NCBI RefSeq assembly: GCF_019880585.1
Contig: NZ_JAINVV010000011.1
Span: 124,001 to 188,000, forward strand
From: Sphingomonas colocasiae
GTDB taxonomy: Bacteria; Pseudomonadota; Alphaproteobacteria; Sphingomonadales; Sphingomonadaceae
Direction of reading: 5' to 3'
Length of the DNA: 64,000 nucleotides
Shown: one piece after another, positions 26,357 through 35,221 of the stretch
Numbering within the stretch: position 1 is the stretch's first letter
How the letters are laid out: every line of letters begins with the position of its first letter
Position numbers and translations under genes: made by a program
Notes under the pieces: model-generated
What the model saw: only the letters and a program-made list of their open reading frames with translations
Databases searched by the model: none
What the model was told of the DNA's origin: nothing

Positions 26357-26758
26357 CTAGAAATGATGCTCCAGCGGCAATGCGGCCAGCTCGAGCGTCC
26401 AGCGATGCCGGCGCTCCTCATAGACCGACACGCGCGGCGGCGGGAAATCCGGATCGGCGAAACTGCCCACCGCCACAGAGACGAAGCCGGGAAAGGCGCT
26501 TGGCTCCCAATAGACCGTCGATCCGCAATCCGGACAGAAATGGAAGGTCGCGGCGGCGCCGCTGTCCCCCACCCGCGTCCAGCGCGACGACCGGCCGGCG
26601 ATCGTCACAGTGTCGGTCGCAAAACGCGCCTGCACCGCAAAGACGCTGCCCGTGCGTTTCTGGCATTCGAGGCAGTGGCAGATCGAGATGCGGACGGGTT
26701 CCCCCGCGCAGCCCAGGCGAAGCTGCCCGCATCCGCATGTGGCCGTCCGCCGCGCCAT
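26357..26758 (-). CDS. GFA family (glutathione-dependent formaldehyde-activating enzyme-like) protein
   Basis: 133 residues with the Zn-binding cysteine set of the GFA/Mss4-like fold: CGCGQLRLGC, CHCLECQKRTGS and FCPDCGSTVYW. Members are small zinc proteins, mostly uncharacterised despite the name. The ATG was chosen for its GAGGA site; an ATG at 26788 overlapping the upstream GST stop (ATGA) is the alternative. It sits directly behind a GST gene, so a shared role with glutathione adducts is plausible but unproven. Confidence 0.85.
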   Translation of the reverse strand: MARRTATCGCGQLRLGCAGEPVRISICHCLECQKRTGSVFAVQARFATDTVTIAGRSSRWTRVGDSGAAATFHFCPDCGSTVYWEPSAFPGFVSVAVGSFADPDFPPPRVSVYEERRHRWTLELAALPLEHHF

Positions 26759-26784
26759 ATCGTCGTCCTCGCGCTCGGCGGCGA

Positions 26785-27429
26785 TCATCCTTCGCCCCGC
26801 TTCGCATCGGCCGCCGCGAAATGCGCCATCTGGTCGGCACGCGCCTTTTCGAAAGCGGGCCGGGCCAGCGCGCGCCGGATATAGGCCTCGCTCGCGGGCC
26901 GATCGCCGCGCGCGCGCACCTGCGGAATGCGCAGCACGTCCGCCATCAGCAGGTCGGCGACGGTGAAGCGCCCCTCCACCAGCCATTCGCGCCCGCCCAG
27001 CACCGTTTCCACATGCGCCAGCCGGCTGTCCAGCCAGCCCGACAGGCCGTTTTCATGATCGCCCGAAAGCCCCAGGAACCACCAGGGCACGCTGACCATC
27101 TCGATCGAATTGAGCGCGGCGATCACCCATTCGGTGGTCTCCGCCTCGCCGCGCGGTGTGCGCGGCATCAGGATTTCGCTCTTCTTCGCCAGATGCAGCA
27201 GGCACGCGCCGCTTTCGAAGATCGAGATGTCGCCTTCGGTCAGGAAGGGCACCTGCCCGAAGGGCTGATGCGCGAAATGGCTCGGCTGGCGATCCTCGAA
27301 CGGCACCGCGCCGATCTCGTAAGCCAGCCCCGCTTCCTCCGCCGCCCAGCGCAGCCGCAGATCGCGCACAAAGCCGCGCGGCCCCTTGGGCACCCAGTCA
27401 TAGGTGAAGATCGTCAGCGTCTCGCTCAT
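26785..27429 (-). CDS. Glutathione S-transferase
   Basis: 214 residues. The N-terminal thioredoxin-like half has FLTEGDISIFESGACLLHLAKK, with the cis-Pro PFLTEGD and ES glutathione-binding segment; the C-terminal helical half has GREWLVEGRFTVADLLMADVL, the GST_C signature. It resembles the GST encoded at 44107, so two relatives sit in this window. Function is conjugation or isomerisation with glutathione in the cytosol. It is followed 26 bp on by the GFA gene. Confidence 0.9.
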   Translation of the reverse strand: MSETLTIFTYDWVPKGPRGFVRDLRLRWAAEEAGLAYEIGAVPFEDRQPSHFAHQPFGQVPFLTEGDISIFESGACLLHLAKKSEILMPRTPRGEAETTEWVIAALNSIEMVSVPWWFLGLSGDHENGLSGWLDSRLAHVETVLGGREWLVEGRFTVADLLMADVLRIPQVRARGDRPASEAYIRRALARPAFEKARADQMAHFAAADAKRGEG

Positions 27430-27590
27430 GCTTCGGCACCTCTCCAGTCCGCGCGTATCGCGTCGGCGCGCCTCGATAGCAGGAACGGCGGCCGCGCGCA
27501 GCCGGGCAGGGCGCGGCGCGGGCAAGGTCGCCGCGCTTCCACAACGCCCCGGCGCGCGACTATGCTGGCACGATGAAAAAGGGGGCGGCG

Positions 27591-27875
27591 ATGACGGCGG
27601 ATGAAACGGGCACGGAGCTGGACGCCATCGCGGCGCTGCTATGGGCTGAATGGGATCCGATCGGCGTGAATGACGATCCCGATGCCGCCGGAGAATATGA
27701 CGGCTATGCCGAGCAGGTCCACGCGATGCTGAAGCGCGGCGCGGATGCGGACGAGGTCGCGCGCCATCTGAGTTGGACGGTGCGTGTGCTGATCGGCCTG
27801 AGCACGACCGACGAACACAGCCTACGGATCGCGCGCAAGGCGGTGGCGATCCATGGCGCGCGGGCGGGCGGGTAG
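27591..27875 (+). CDS. Small hypothetical protein, DUF1871-like
   Basis: 94 residues. The core AEWDPIGVNDDPDAAGEYDGY resembles the conserved WDPIG...EYD.Y of DUF1871 proteins. The rest is helical (VARHLSWTVRVLIGL). The ATG follows AAGGGGG; an ATG 18 bases upstream is in frame but has no ribosome site. Cytosolic, function unknown. Confidence 0.65.
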   Translation: MTADETGTELDAIAALLWAEWDPIGVNDDPDAAGEYDGYAEQVHAMLKRGADADEVARHLSWTVRVLIGLSTTDEHSLRIARKAVAIHGARAGG

Positions 27876-27913
27876 CGCAGCGGGAGCGATGATCGCCGCG
27901 ACACCCCGGCGCG

Positions 27914-28393
27914 TCATTCCCACCCGGCGGTTTCGCAGGCGGCGAGGGCTTGGGCGGCCAGTGCATCCATGTCCGGATCTTCCGAGGGTTCGGCCCAGAT
28001 GCGGAGGTCCGCGATCAGCGAGGGATGGGCGCAAAGCAGCGCCGTTTCCAGCATGAGTTCGTCCACGGTTCTGCCGTGCAGCGCCGCCTGCACGAACGGC
28101 AAGGCGACAGCCGGATCGCGGCGAGTGAGGCCCCATATGGCCTGGCTGCGCACCACCATGTCCTCCGTCGTATTTTCCGCCGCGTAAAGCAGCGCCGCGC
28201 GCACCGACGGACTGTCGATTTCTTCTTGCGCCAGCAGAAATATCGCCCAGTCCCGGTTCGAAAAATCGGCGTCGCGCGTCATCGCGATCAGCAGCCGCAG
28301 ATTGGCGACCGCCATCTCGCTGCCCGACAGCGGCACTTCATCCGCCGCCAGGCATTTGAGGAAATCGGAACTCGGCTCGTAACGGTCCGCCAT
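27914..28393 (-). CDS. Hypothetical protein, helical-repeat-like
   Basis: 159 residues rich in short helices (RLLIAMTRDADFSNRDWAIF, MVVRSQAIWGLTRRDP, DELMLETALLCAHP) arranged like HEAT-type repeats. A repeat protein that binds other proteins is a reasonable reading. Its start lies inside the 3-prime end of the TPR gene, overlapping by 56 bp in another frame. No motif beyond that. Confidence 0.7.
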   Translation of the reverse strand: MADRYEPSSDFLKCLAADEVPLSGSEMAVANLRLLIAMTRDADFSNRDWAIFLLAQEEIDSPSVRAALLYAAENTTEDMVVRSQAIWGLTRRDPAVALPFVQAALHGRTVDELMLETALLCAHPSLIADLRIWAEPSEDPDMDALAAQALAACETAGWE

Positions 28394-29747
28394 GCGCGGG
28401 CTGGTCGCACATCGCACGGGCGGCGGCAATCATGCGCCAAGCCGATCGCGCCAGCGGCGGTCGCGCGGCGACGGGCGGCGGTGCAGTCGGCGGTCGAGTC
28501 ACGCGGGCCTTTTCGGTTTCGCCGGCGCGCATCCAGGCGACGATCAGCGTATCCTCCACCACTTCCCGCTGCGCGCCCGATCCGCCGATCCGCACCACAT
28601 CGCCCGCCACGGGCTCCAGCAACCGCGCGGTTTCCGCATGATCACCGTCGGCGAAGGCGCGCATCGCGCGGGCGATGGCGGGCACCACCGCGCCCGCGCC
28701 CGGCGCGCCGCGCGCGACCATGTCGTCAAGCGCGGCGATGCGGCGATCGAGCGCGGCGCGGTCACCCGCCATCGCCTCTATCATCGCCATATGCGGATCG
28801 ATGAAACCATGCCCCGCATCGGGGAAAGCGGCTGCCGCATAGCCGGCGATATCGCGCCACGCACCGTCGGGCACCGCATGGCCATAGGCACCCAACCGCC
28901 ACAGCAGCGACGCCGTGTCGCTGACGATGTTGATCGGCATCCCCAGCGATGCGCCGGGGCGCACCTGATCGGCATGGATGCGCAGCGCCGCCCCGGCGTC
29001 GCCGCGTTCCAGCGCGACGAGCGCCGCGTGCCACGCGATATGGCCGTGCAGGATGCCGGCGCGGTCATAGCGCGGCAGCCAGTCCGCGATCAGCGCCGCC
29101 GCATCCGCGCCCGCGCCCGCTTCATGCAGGGCATGGGTGAGCGCATGCACGCCGTTCGCATTCTCCACGCGCCGTTCGAACGCGCGTTCCAGCATGTCGC
29201 GCCCCCGCGTGACCGCGCCGTTTTCGGCCAGCGCCCAGCCGCGATAGGTGAGCATCCACCAGTCGTCGGCGGCGAAATGGCGCGCATGCCGTTCGCACAG
29301 ATCGACGCGCGCCTGATCGTGATCGGCCGCGCCCGAAAAGGCGAACAGGCCGAAGGCGCCGAGCGGCAGGCCAAGGATGATGACGTCGCGGGGCCAACGC
29401 TCCGCATGCGCCAGCGCGCCCGCCAGCGCCGCGCCCGATCGTCCGGCGATCGCATGGCCGATAATGCCGATATGATCGCGTTCCCGTTCGGTGCCGCCGC
29501 GCGCGGCCAGGCGGGCAGCGGTGGCGATGCCCGCCCTGGCGGCGGCCGTTTCCGCGCGGATCGCGTGCAGCCGGGCACGGGCGGCATGCGCCAGCGCGAA
29601 GCCGGGATCGAGCGCGATCGCGGCATCCAGCGCCTCGGCCGCGCCCGGCCATGCCGAAAGCAGCAGCGCCACCCCCTCGCGATAGGCGGCGGCGGCCGCC
29701 TGCGATGCCGTCGTCAGCGTCAGTCCATGAATGTCGGTTTCGGCCAT
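28338..29747 (-). CDS. Tetratricopeptide-type repeat protein
   Basis: 469 residues. TPR-like helical hairpins run from about residue 20 to 400 (AAEALDAAIALDPGFALAHAAR is a clear TPR consensus, others near 105, 175, 240). The layout resembles the TTC38 family. The last ~50 residues are basic and proline rich and overlap the next gene, so the true end may have shifted by a frameshift, though I cannot show this. It is transcribed divergently from an AraC-type regulator, which may control it. Confidence 0.8.
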   Translation of the reverse strand: MAETDIHGLTLTTASQAAAAAYREGVALLLSAWPGAAEALDAAIALDPGFALAHAARARLHAIRAETAAARAGIATAARLAARGGTERERDHIGIIGHAIAGRSGAALAGALAHAERWPRDVIILGLPLGAFGLFAFSGAADHDQARVDLCERHARHFAADDWWMLTYRGWALAENGAVTRGRDMLERAFERRVENANGVHALTHALHEAGAGADAAALIADWLPRYDRAGILHGHIAWHAALVALERGDAGAALRIHADQVRPGASLGMPINIVSDTASLLWRLGAYGHAVPDGAWRDIAGYAAAAFPDAGHGFIDPHMAMIEAMAGDRAALDRRIAALDDMVARGAPGAGAVVPAIARAMRAFADGDHAETARLLEPVAGDVVRIGGSGAQREVVEDTLIVAWMRAGETEKARVTRPPTAPPPVAARPPLARSAWRMIAAARAMCDQPAHGGPLRAEFRFPQMPGGG

Positions 29748-29817
29748 GGCGGAGGATTAGCGCAAGACGCATCGTCGCGCTTTCGAACAAATGCCCGATT
29801 ATATAGAATAACGGCCA

Positions 29818-30624
29818 ATGACCCGATGGACGACGATCCACGCCCCCGCCGATGCGGCCGCCCCCGCGCCGCTGGCGGTGCGCGCGCAGACGATTCCGCC
29901 GCATGGCCGGTTTCCGCGCCACACGCATGATTGGGGGCAACTGGTCTATGCGATCGACGGCGCGCTTTCCGTGACGCTCGACGCGCAGAGCTTCGTGATC
30001 TCGCCGGAACAGGCGGCATGGCTGCCCAGCGGCGTCGCGCATCAGGTGGGATCATGGCCGGGCGCCGCGTTCCGCAGCCTGTGGATCGCCGATGACGTGG
30101 CGGGGGCGATGCCGCCCCGCCCGATCGTCTTTCAGGTGACCGCGCTGCTGCGCGCGCTGATCGTGGAGGCCGCGGCGCTTGGCAGGGACGCGGCCGCCAC
30201 CCCCTATGGCGCGCGGGTGACGCGGCTGATCCTCGACCAGCTCGAACGCGCGCGGCCGCTGGAGCGCTCGCTCCCCTGGCCGACGAGCGCGCCGCTGACC
30301 CGAATGTGCGAAGCGATCCATGACGATCCCGCCGATCCCCGCACCGCCGCCGATTGGCAGGCGATGCTCGCCATGTCGGCGCGCACGCTGTCCCGCCGGT
30401 TCGAGGCGGAAACGGGGATGAGCCTGCGATCCTGGCGGCGGCGCGTGCGGCTGTTCCGCGCGGTGGAACTGCTCGGCGCGCGGGCCGATGTGACGCAGGC
30501 CGCGCTGGCGCTGGGCTATGGATCGACATCCGCCTTCATCTACGCGTTTCGCCGGGAATTCGGGCTGAGCCCGCTGGCGTTCATGCGATCCAGGAATGCC
30601 CCACCGCCTCCGCCGCCCCGCTGA
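29818..30624 (+). CDS. AraC-family transcriptional regulator
   Basis: 268 residues. N-terminal cupin: PHGRFPRHTHDWGQLVYAIDGAL gives the HTHDWGQ metal/ligand-binding turn. C-terminal AraC domain: LAMSARTLSRRFEAETGMSL and VTQAALALGYGSTSAFIYAFRREFG are the two helix-turn-helix units with the signature. It starts 70 bp from the divergent TPR-protein gene, the natural target. The tail of six or more prolines is odd but common in GC-rich genomes. Confidence 0.9.
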   Translation: MTRWTTIHAPADAAAPAPLAVRAQTIPPHGRFPRHTHDWGQLVYAIDGALSVTLDAQSFVISPEQAAWLPSGVAHQVGSWPGAAFRSLWIADDVAGAMPPRPIVFQVTALLRALIVEAAALGRDAAATPYGARVTRLILDQLERARPLERSLPWPTSAPLTRMCEAIHDDPADPRTAADWQAMLAMSARTLSRRFEAETGMSLRSWRRRVRLFRAVELLGARADVTQAALALGYGSTSAFIYAFRREFGLSPLAFMRSRNAPPPPPPR

Positions 30625-30757
30625 CGGCGACGGCGCCCCCTTGCCGCGCCGGTTTCCGGGCGCTGCCCGCCCAAAGCTCACCAGATCGGCAAAATCTTAA
30701 CCATTATTTGAGGGTTTGGTCCCCACAGGGCGGCTGGGGAATTAGGGCCGGGCCAGC

Positions 30758-33586
30758 ATGTTGCGTTTTTACTATTGCATCCAGAATGATCATGACCTGC
30801 GCCTGGTGGTGCTCGCCGCGCTGATCTGCGTCGCCGCGTCGTTCGCGGCGGTGATGCTGCTGCGCCATGCGCGCTCCGCCGCCGGGGCGCCGCGCCGCAT
30901 CTGGCTGGGCGCCGCCGGGGTGACGAGCGGCTTCGGCATCTGGGCCACCCATTTCGTGGCGATGATCGGCTATGATCCCGGCGTGGTCGTCGGCTATGCG
31001 CTGGGGCTGACCGCCGCGTCGCTGGCGGTGGCGGTCGTCTCCACCGGGCTGGGCTTCGCGCTGGCGCTGACGAGCCGGCGCTGGCCGATGCGCGTGCTGG
31101 CCGCCGTGGCGGTGGGCGCGGGCATCGCATCCATGCATTATCTGGGCATGGCCGCGGTCGAGTTTCCCGGCGAGTTCCGCTGGTCGGCGGATTATGTGTC
31201 CGCATCCATCCTGTTCGCGATCGTGCCGGTGGCGCCCGCGCTGGCGCTGGCGCTCGATCGCCGCGACGTGCGCTCCGCGATCGGCGCGGCGCTGCTGCTG
31301 GTGCTCGCCATCGTGCTGCTGCACTTCACCGGCATGGCCGCGATCACGGTGATCCCCAGCCATGAGGCGGCCGACGGCGCGACATTGCTGTCGCCGATCG
31401 CGATGGCGATCGCGGTGGCGGCCACCGCGTTCGGCGTGCTCGCCTTCGGCATCCTGGCGGCGCTGCTGAGCGGCCGCGCGCGCGCCGCGATCGTGGCGAG
31501 CGAGCGTGAATTCGGCGCGCTGGTGCGCGGCATCAGCGATTGCGCCATCTATATGCTGGACGAAGACGGCCGGGTGACGAGCTGGAACGCCGGCGCGCAG
31601 CGGCTGAAGGGCTATGCCGAAGGCGAGGCGCTGGGCCTTGGCGTCGCCGCCTTCCATTCGGCGGAGGACCGCGCCGCCGGCGTCGCGCAACGCGGGCTGG
31701 AGGCGGCGCGCGAACAGGGCCGGTTCGAAACCGAGGGCTGGCGCTATCGCAAGGATGGCAGCCGTTTCTGGGCGCATGTCGCGATCGAGGCGGTGCATGA
31801 CGAGGATGGCGGCTTCCACGGCTTTTCCAAGATCACGCGAGACATGACGCGCCACAAGGCGCACCAGGACGCGCTGGAGACGATGAGCGGCAATCTGAAC
31901 GCCGCGCTTTCCAACATGCGCCAGGGGCTGTGCCTGTTCGGCGCGGACGACCGGCTGGTGGTGGCCAATGATCGCGTCGGCGAGATTTTCGGCATGGCGC
32001 CGGGCGAATGCCCGCCGGGCACCGCCTTTGTCGAGGTGATCCGCCTGTGCCTGTCCAAGCGCGCGGGGGGAGAGGTTGCCCAGGCGCTGCTGGACGAGGT
32101 GATCGCCCGCCACCGCGCGATGATCGGCCAGCCCGGCGGCGGCACGATGATCGTGCCCTTCACCGACGAATGCACGCTTTCGATCTCGCACCGGCCCACC
32201 GCCGAGGGCGGATGGGTGAGCACCTTCGACGACATCACCGAACGCCGCCGCGCCGAACAGCGCATCGAGCATATGGCGCTGCATGACGGGCTGACCGGCC
32301 TGCCCAACCGCGCGCATTACAATGAACGGCTGGCCGCCGAGATCCAGCGCGCCGAGCGCACGGAGACCCGGCTGGGCGTGATCGGCATCGATCTGGACCG
32401 CTTCAAGGAAATCAACGACGCGCACGGCCACGGCATGGGCGATCTGGTGCTGAAGGCGCTGGCGGAGCGGATGCAGGCGGTGCTCGACGGCGGCGAGATG
32501 ATCGCGCGTTTCGGCGGCGACGAGTTCGCGGCGTTCAAGCCCTTCCGCGACGAGCATGAGATCGCCGATTTCGTGACCCGGCTGGAACGCTGCCTGACCG
32601 AGACCGTCGACCTGGACGGGGTGACGGTGATCCCCGGCGCCAGCATCGGCATCGCCATCTATCCCGAGGACGGGCGCAGCCAGGCGCAGATCCTGAACAA
32701 TGCCGATCTCGCCATGTACCGCGCGAAGGACACGGTGGGGCGGCAGATCTGCTATTATGAGCAGGGCATGGACGAAGCGGCGCGCGCCCGCCGCGTGATC
32801 GCCAACGACCTGCGCGAGGCGATCCCGCGCGGCGAGTTCAGCCTGGCCTATCAGGTGCAGCGTTCGGTGAGCACGGAGGCGGTGACGGGATACGAGGCGC
32901 TGCTGCGCTGGCGCCACGCGCGCGACGGCTGGGTCTCTCCGGAGGAATTCATCCCGATCGCCGAGGAAAGCGGCGAGATCATCCGCATCGGCGAATGGGT
33001 GCTGCGCACCGCCTGCAAGGAAGCCGCGCAGTGGGAACAGCCGTGGCGCGTGGCGGTGAACCTGTCCGCCGTGCAGCTCATGCATGTCGATCTGATCAAC
33101 ATCGTCAGGCTGGCGCTGCTCGATTCCGGCCTGCCCGCCACCCGGCTGGAACTGGAGATCACCGAAACCGCCTTTGTCGCGGACAAGCAGCGCGCGCTCC
33201 ACATATTGCGCCAGATCAAGGCGCTGGGCGTATCGATCGCGATCGACGATTTCGGCACCGGCTATTCGTCGCTCGACACGCTCAATTCCTTCCCCTTCGA
33301 CAAGATCAAGATCGACCGGTCCTTCCTGCTCGAATCCGAAACCAGCCACCAGGCGCGCGCCATCGTGCGCGCGGTGCTGGCGCTGGGCCGCAGCCTGGAA
33401 GTGCCCGTGCTGGCGGAAGGGCTGGAAAGCGCGGAGCAGCTCCGCCTGCTGCGCCACGAAGGCTGCGACGAGGCCCAGGGCTATTTCTGGGGCCGCCCCA
33501 TGCCCCGCCCCCTGCCCCACCACGCGGCGGAAGCGGCGGCGGCGGAGCGGGCGGAGCCAAGGCCCCCGATCGCGGCGGTGGGGTAA
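30758..33586 (+). CDS. MHYT-PAS-GGDEF-EAL cyclic-di-GMP protein
   Basis: 942 residues. N-terminal MHYT membrane sensor with the repeating H-x2-G/A-M pattern: ATHFVAMIGY (about 65), MHYLGMAA (about 128) and LHFTGMAAI (about 188), proposed to bind copper/oxygen/NO. One or two PAS domains follow (GLAL..FHSAEDR). A GGDEF domain carries RFGGDEFAAF (about 583), an intact active site. The EAL domain has EALLRW (about 712), VNLSAVQL, ELEITETAF, DDFGTGYSS and KIDRSF, also intact. It could both make and break c-di-GMP. Gene stands alone with an AT-rich stretch upstream. Confidence 0.95.
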   Translation: MLRFYYCIQNDHDLRLVVLAALICVAASFAAVMLLRHARSAAGAPRRIWLGAAGVTSGFGIWATHFVAMIGYDPGVVVGYALGLTAASLAVAVVSTGLGFALALTSRRWPMRVLAAVAVGAGIASMHYLGMAAVEFPGEFRWSADYVSASILFAIVPVAPALALALDRRDVRSAIGAALLLVLAIVLLHFTGMAAITVIPSHEAADGATLLSPIAMAIAVAATAFGVLAFGILAALLSGRARAAIVASEREFGALVRGISDCAIYMLDEDGRVTSWNAGAQRLKGYAEGEALGLGVAAFHSAEDRAAGVAQRGLEAAREQGRFETEGWRYRKDGSRFWAHVAIEAVHDEDGGFHGFSKITRDMTRHKAHQDALETMSGNLNAALSNMRQGLCLFGADDRLVVANDRVGEIFGMAPGECPPGTAFVEVIRLCLSKRAGGEVAQALLDEVIARHRAMIGQPGGGTMIVPFTDECTLSISHRPTAEGGWVSTFDDITERRRAEQRIEHMALHDGLTGLPNRAHYNERLAAEIQRAERTETRLGVIGIDLDRFKEINDAHGHGMGDLVLKALAERMQAVLDGGEMIARFGGDEFAAFKPFRDEHEIADFVTRLERCLTETVDLDGVTVIPGASIGIAIYPEDGRSQAQILNNADLAMYRAKDTVGRQICYYEQGMDEAARARRVIANDLREAIPRGEFSLAYQVQRSVSTEAVTGYEALLRWRHARDGWVSPEEFIPIAEESGEIIRIGEWVLRTACKEAAQWEQPWRVAVNLSAVQLMHVDLINIVRLALLDSGLPATRLELEITETAFVADKQRALHILRQIKALGVSIAIDDFGTGYSSLDTLNSFPFDKIKIDRSFLLESETSHQARAIVRAVLALGRSLEVPVLAEGLESAEQLRLLRHEGCDEAQGYFWGRPMPRPLPHHAAEAAAAERAEPRPPIAAVG

Positions 33587-33674
33587 GGGCGATCCCGCCC
33601 CTGCCCGTCAGCCCGAGGCCCGTAGGCGGGACCTGCTCTCGACCTGCCATGTGATTTGGCGAGCGCTTGTGCCT

Positions 33675-33707
33675 GTCGCTCCAGCGAACGCTGGAGCCCA
33701 TGCGATC
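33675..33707 (+). repeat. Dispersed repeat, GTCGCTCCAGCG family, copy A
   Basis: Carries the core GCTCCAGCGAACGCTGGAGC followed by CCATGCGATC. Two further copies, inverted to each other, lie at 43332-43421. It contains a short palindrome (GCTCCAGCG/CGCTGGAGC) that could fold as a hairpin downstream of the c-di-GMP gene. Confidence 0.7.
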
Positions 33708-33735
33708 TTTCCGCCCCGGTGCGGCTGGTCGCGGA

Positions 33736-34047
33736 TCAATCCCGCAGCCGGGCCAATGCCGCCTCATAAGCGGCGATCGCCTCGCGAAGCGCTCGCCGTT
33801 TGCGATCGAGCATCGCCTGGCGCACATATGCGATGAACGCGAACAGCATGGCGCCGCCGAGCATCGCCATCGTGCCGTCGAGCGCATGCCATGTTCGGAA
33901 ATACGCCGCAGCCCCGATCGCCGAAACGGCCGCCATCGCCCACGCCGTCCAGGTGGTGAAGCGCTCGACCTGCCATGATTCATGCGGCTTCGGACGACCG
34001 CTGTGCTTGTCGACGACATGATCATGGAAACCGAACATGAGATGCAT
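33736..34047 (-). CDS. Hypothetical membrane protein
   Basis: 103 residues with two adjacent membrane spans (WTAWAMAAVSAIGAAAYF and GTMAMLGGAMLFAFIAYV) and a basic helical C-terminus (RKRRALREAIAAYEAALARLR) that may form a short coiled coil. N-terminus rich in His. No family recognised. Confidence 0.65.
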   Translation of the reverse strand: MHLMFGFHDHVVDKHSGRPKPHESWQVERFTTWTAWAMAAVSAIGAAAYFRTWHALDGTMAMLGGAMLFAFIAYVRQAMLDRKRRALREAIAAYEAALARLRD

Positions 34048-34151
34048 GGTCTTTCATGATGCGGCGCGATTGGCAACAATGCCCCCCACCCTTGCGCCTG
34101 CCGCGTCCATCCCCCATCCTGCGCAGATCGGTGGCGTGCGTGCGGGGCGTG

Positions 34152-34586
34152 ATGAAGCGGGACTGGTTCTGGGGGATTGTTGCCGGGTTCATCGCGTTCG
34201 TCGGCGCGCTGATCGGGTTCGGGCGGATATTGCCCGGCCCGGCCTTCGAGAGGATCGGCCTTGCGCTGGCGACGGGTGCCCTGGTGATCGCCACCATCGG
34301 CGGCTCCTGGCTCAGCAACCGTCGCAGCATCCGCCGGATCCGGCGCGCGGGCGGCAAGATACGGATGATCGTTCACCCGGAGGAGGCGATTATCCGCTTC
34401 CTCTGGCACTTCATCCGGTTCTTCACGGTGATGTACGGCGTGTCCATGCTGTTCACCCTGCTGTTCGACTATCGGATGAGCGCCAGCGCAGCGCCTCTCT
34501 GGGTCACGGCCACCGGGGTGGCGCTTTACCATAGCCTGAGGGATTCGACCTACTACGCGCCCAAGCCGGAGAAGGCCGCCGCCTGA
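34152..34586 (+). CDS. Small membrane protein (paralogue of the gene at 1769)
   Basis: 144 residues with four hydrophobic segments (about 9-26, 35-57, 80-100, 110-125). MKRDWFWG at the start and NRRSIRRIRRAGGKI in the middle match the protein encoded at 1769. The ATG inside GTGATGAAGCGGG was chosen over an upstream frame of poor quality. Function unknown. Confidence 0.75.
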   Translation: MKRDWFWGIVAGFIAFVGALIGFGRILPGPAFERIGLALATGALVIATIGGSWLSNRRSIRRIRRAGGKIRMIVHPEEAIIRFLWHFIRFFTVMYGVSMLFTLLFDYRMSASAAPLWVTATGVALYHSLRDSTYYAPKPEKAAA

Positions 34587-34668
34587 TCGCCCGGCCCGCC
34601 GCCGCGAAGGTGTTGCCGGCCGGCACCGGCCGATTGTCGATCGGGCGGAGCGAAAGCCCCTGCCCCAC

Positions 34669-35037
34669 TCAGCGTCCCGAATAGGGTTCGCAGGCGATGC
34701 CGTCGCCGTCGCGGTCCAGCGCATCGCGATAGCCGGGCTCACCGCGATAAAGCGGTGCCGCACCGGCCCTGCGGGCATCGGCGCAATAACGATAGAAGGC
34801 CGCCGCCGCGCGCGCGGGGCTGCGGCCTGCCCCTTCATCCACCGCCCCGCCCGCATCCGCCATGCCGCCCGCCGCCGCCATCGTGCCCGAAAGCGTCTCG
34901 GGCGGCTCGGCGGCTTCGGCGCGCCGCAGCGTTTCGCTTCGATCCTTCACCCCATGATCGATGAAGCCCCGCGCGAGCGCGGGCGCGGGTTGGGGCTGGG
35001 TTTCCGCCGTGCCCGAAATCACCCAGCCCAGTGCCAC
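34669..35037 (-). CDS. Excalibur-domain calcium-binding protein, probable frameshift at the 5' end
   Basis: 122 residues from a GTG. The C-terminus is an excalibur domain: FYRYCADARRAG...GYRDALDRDGDGIACEPY with the DxDxDGxxCE calcium motif and two cysteines. The frame is open to 35113 without a start and encodes a basic, then hydrophobic segment (QLGTAVAAGVALGWVISG) that would be the anchor. A good ATG at 35126 is one base out of phase; a single extra A in the A4 run near 35111-35117 would join it. Either a natural frameshift or a homopolymer sequencing error. Confidence 0.65.
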   Translation of the reverse strand: MALGWVISGTAETQPQPAPALARGFIDHGVKDRSETLRRAEAAEPPETLSGTMAAAGGMADAGGAVDEGAGRSPARAAAAFYRYCADARRAGAAPLYRGEPGYRDALDRDGDGIACEPYSGR

Positions 35038-35221
35038 GCCGGCGGCGACCGCCGTACCGAGCTGAAGCGTTGTGCGCGATCCGCGTGCCGATCGCCGCGC
35101 CGGCCGGAAGGGTTTTCAAGCGACATGACGCGATCATAGGTCCGGTTGCTTATCGGACGGTAAAATCGCCGGGCGCCGGCGGTGCTTTTGCCCGGCGGCG
35201 CTTTTCGGTACAGGATCGGGC

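Noticed and set aside
30704-33523. A 939-codon open frame opposite the MHYT-GGDEF-EAL gene
   Set aside because: Same shadow effect; plus strand has intact domains with all catalytic residues.
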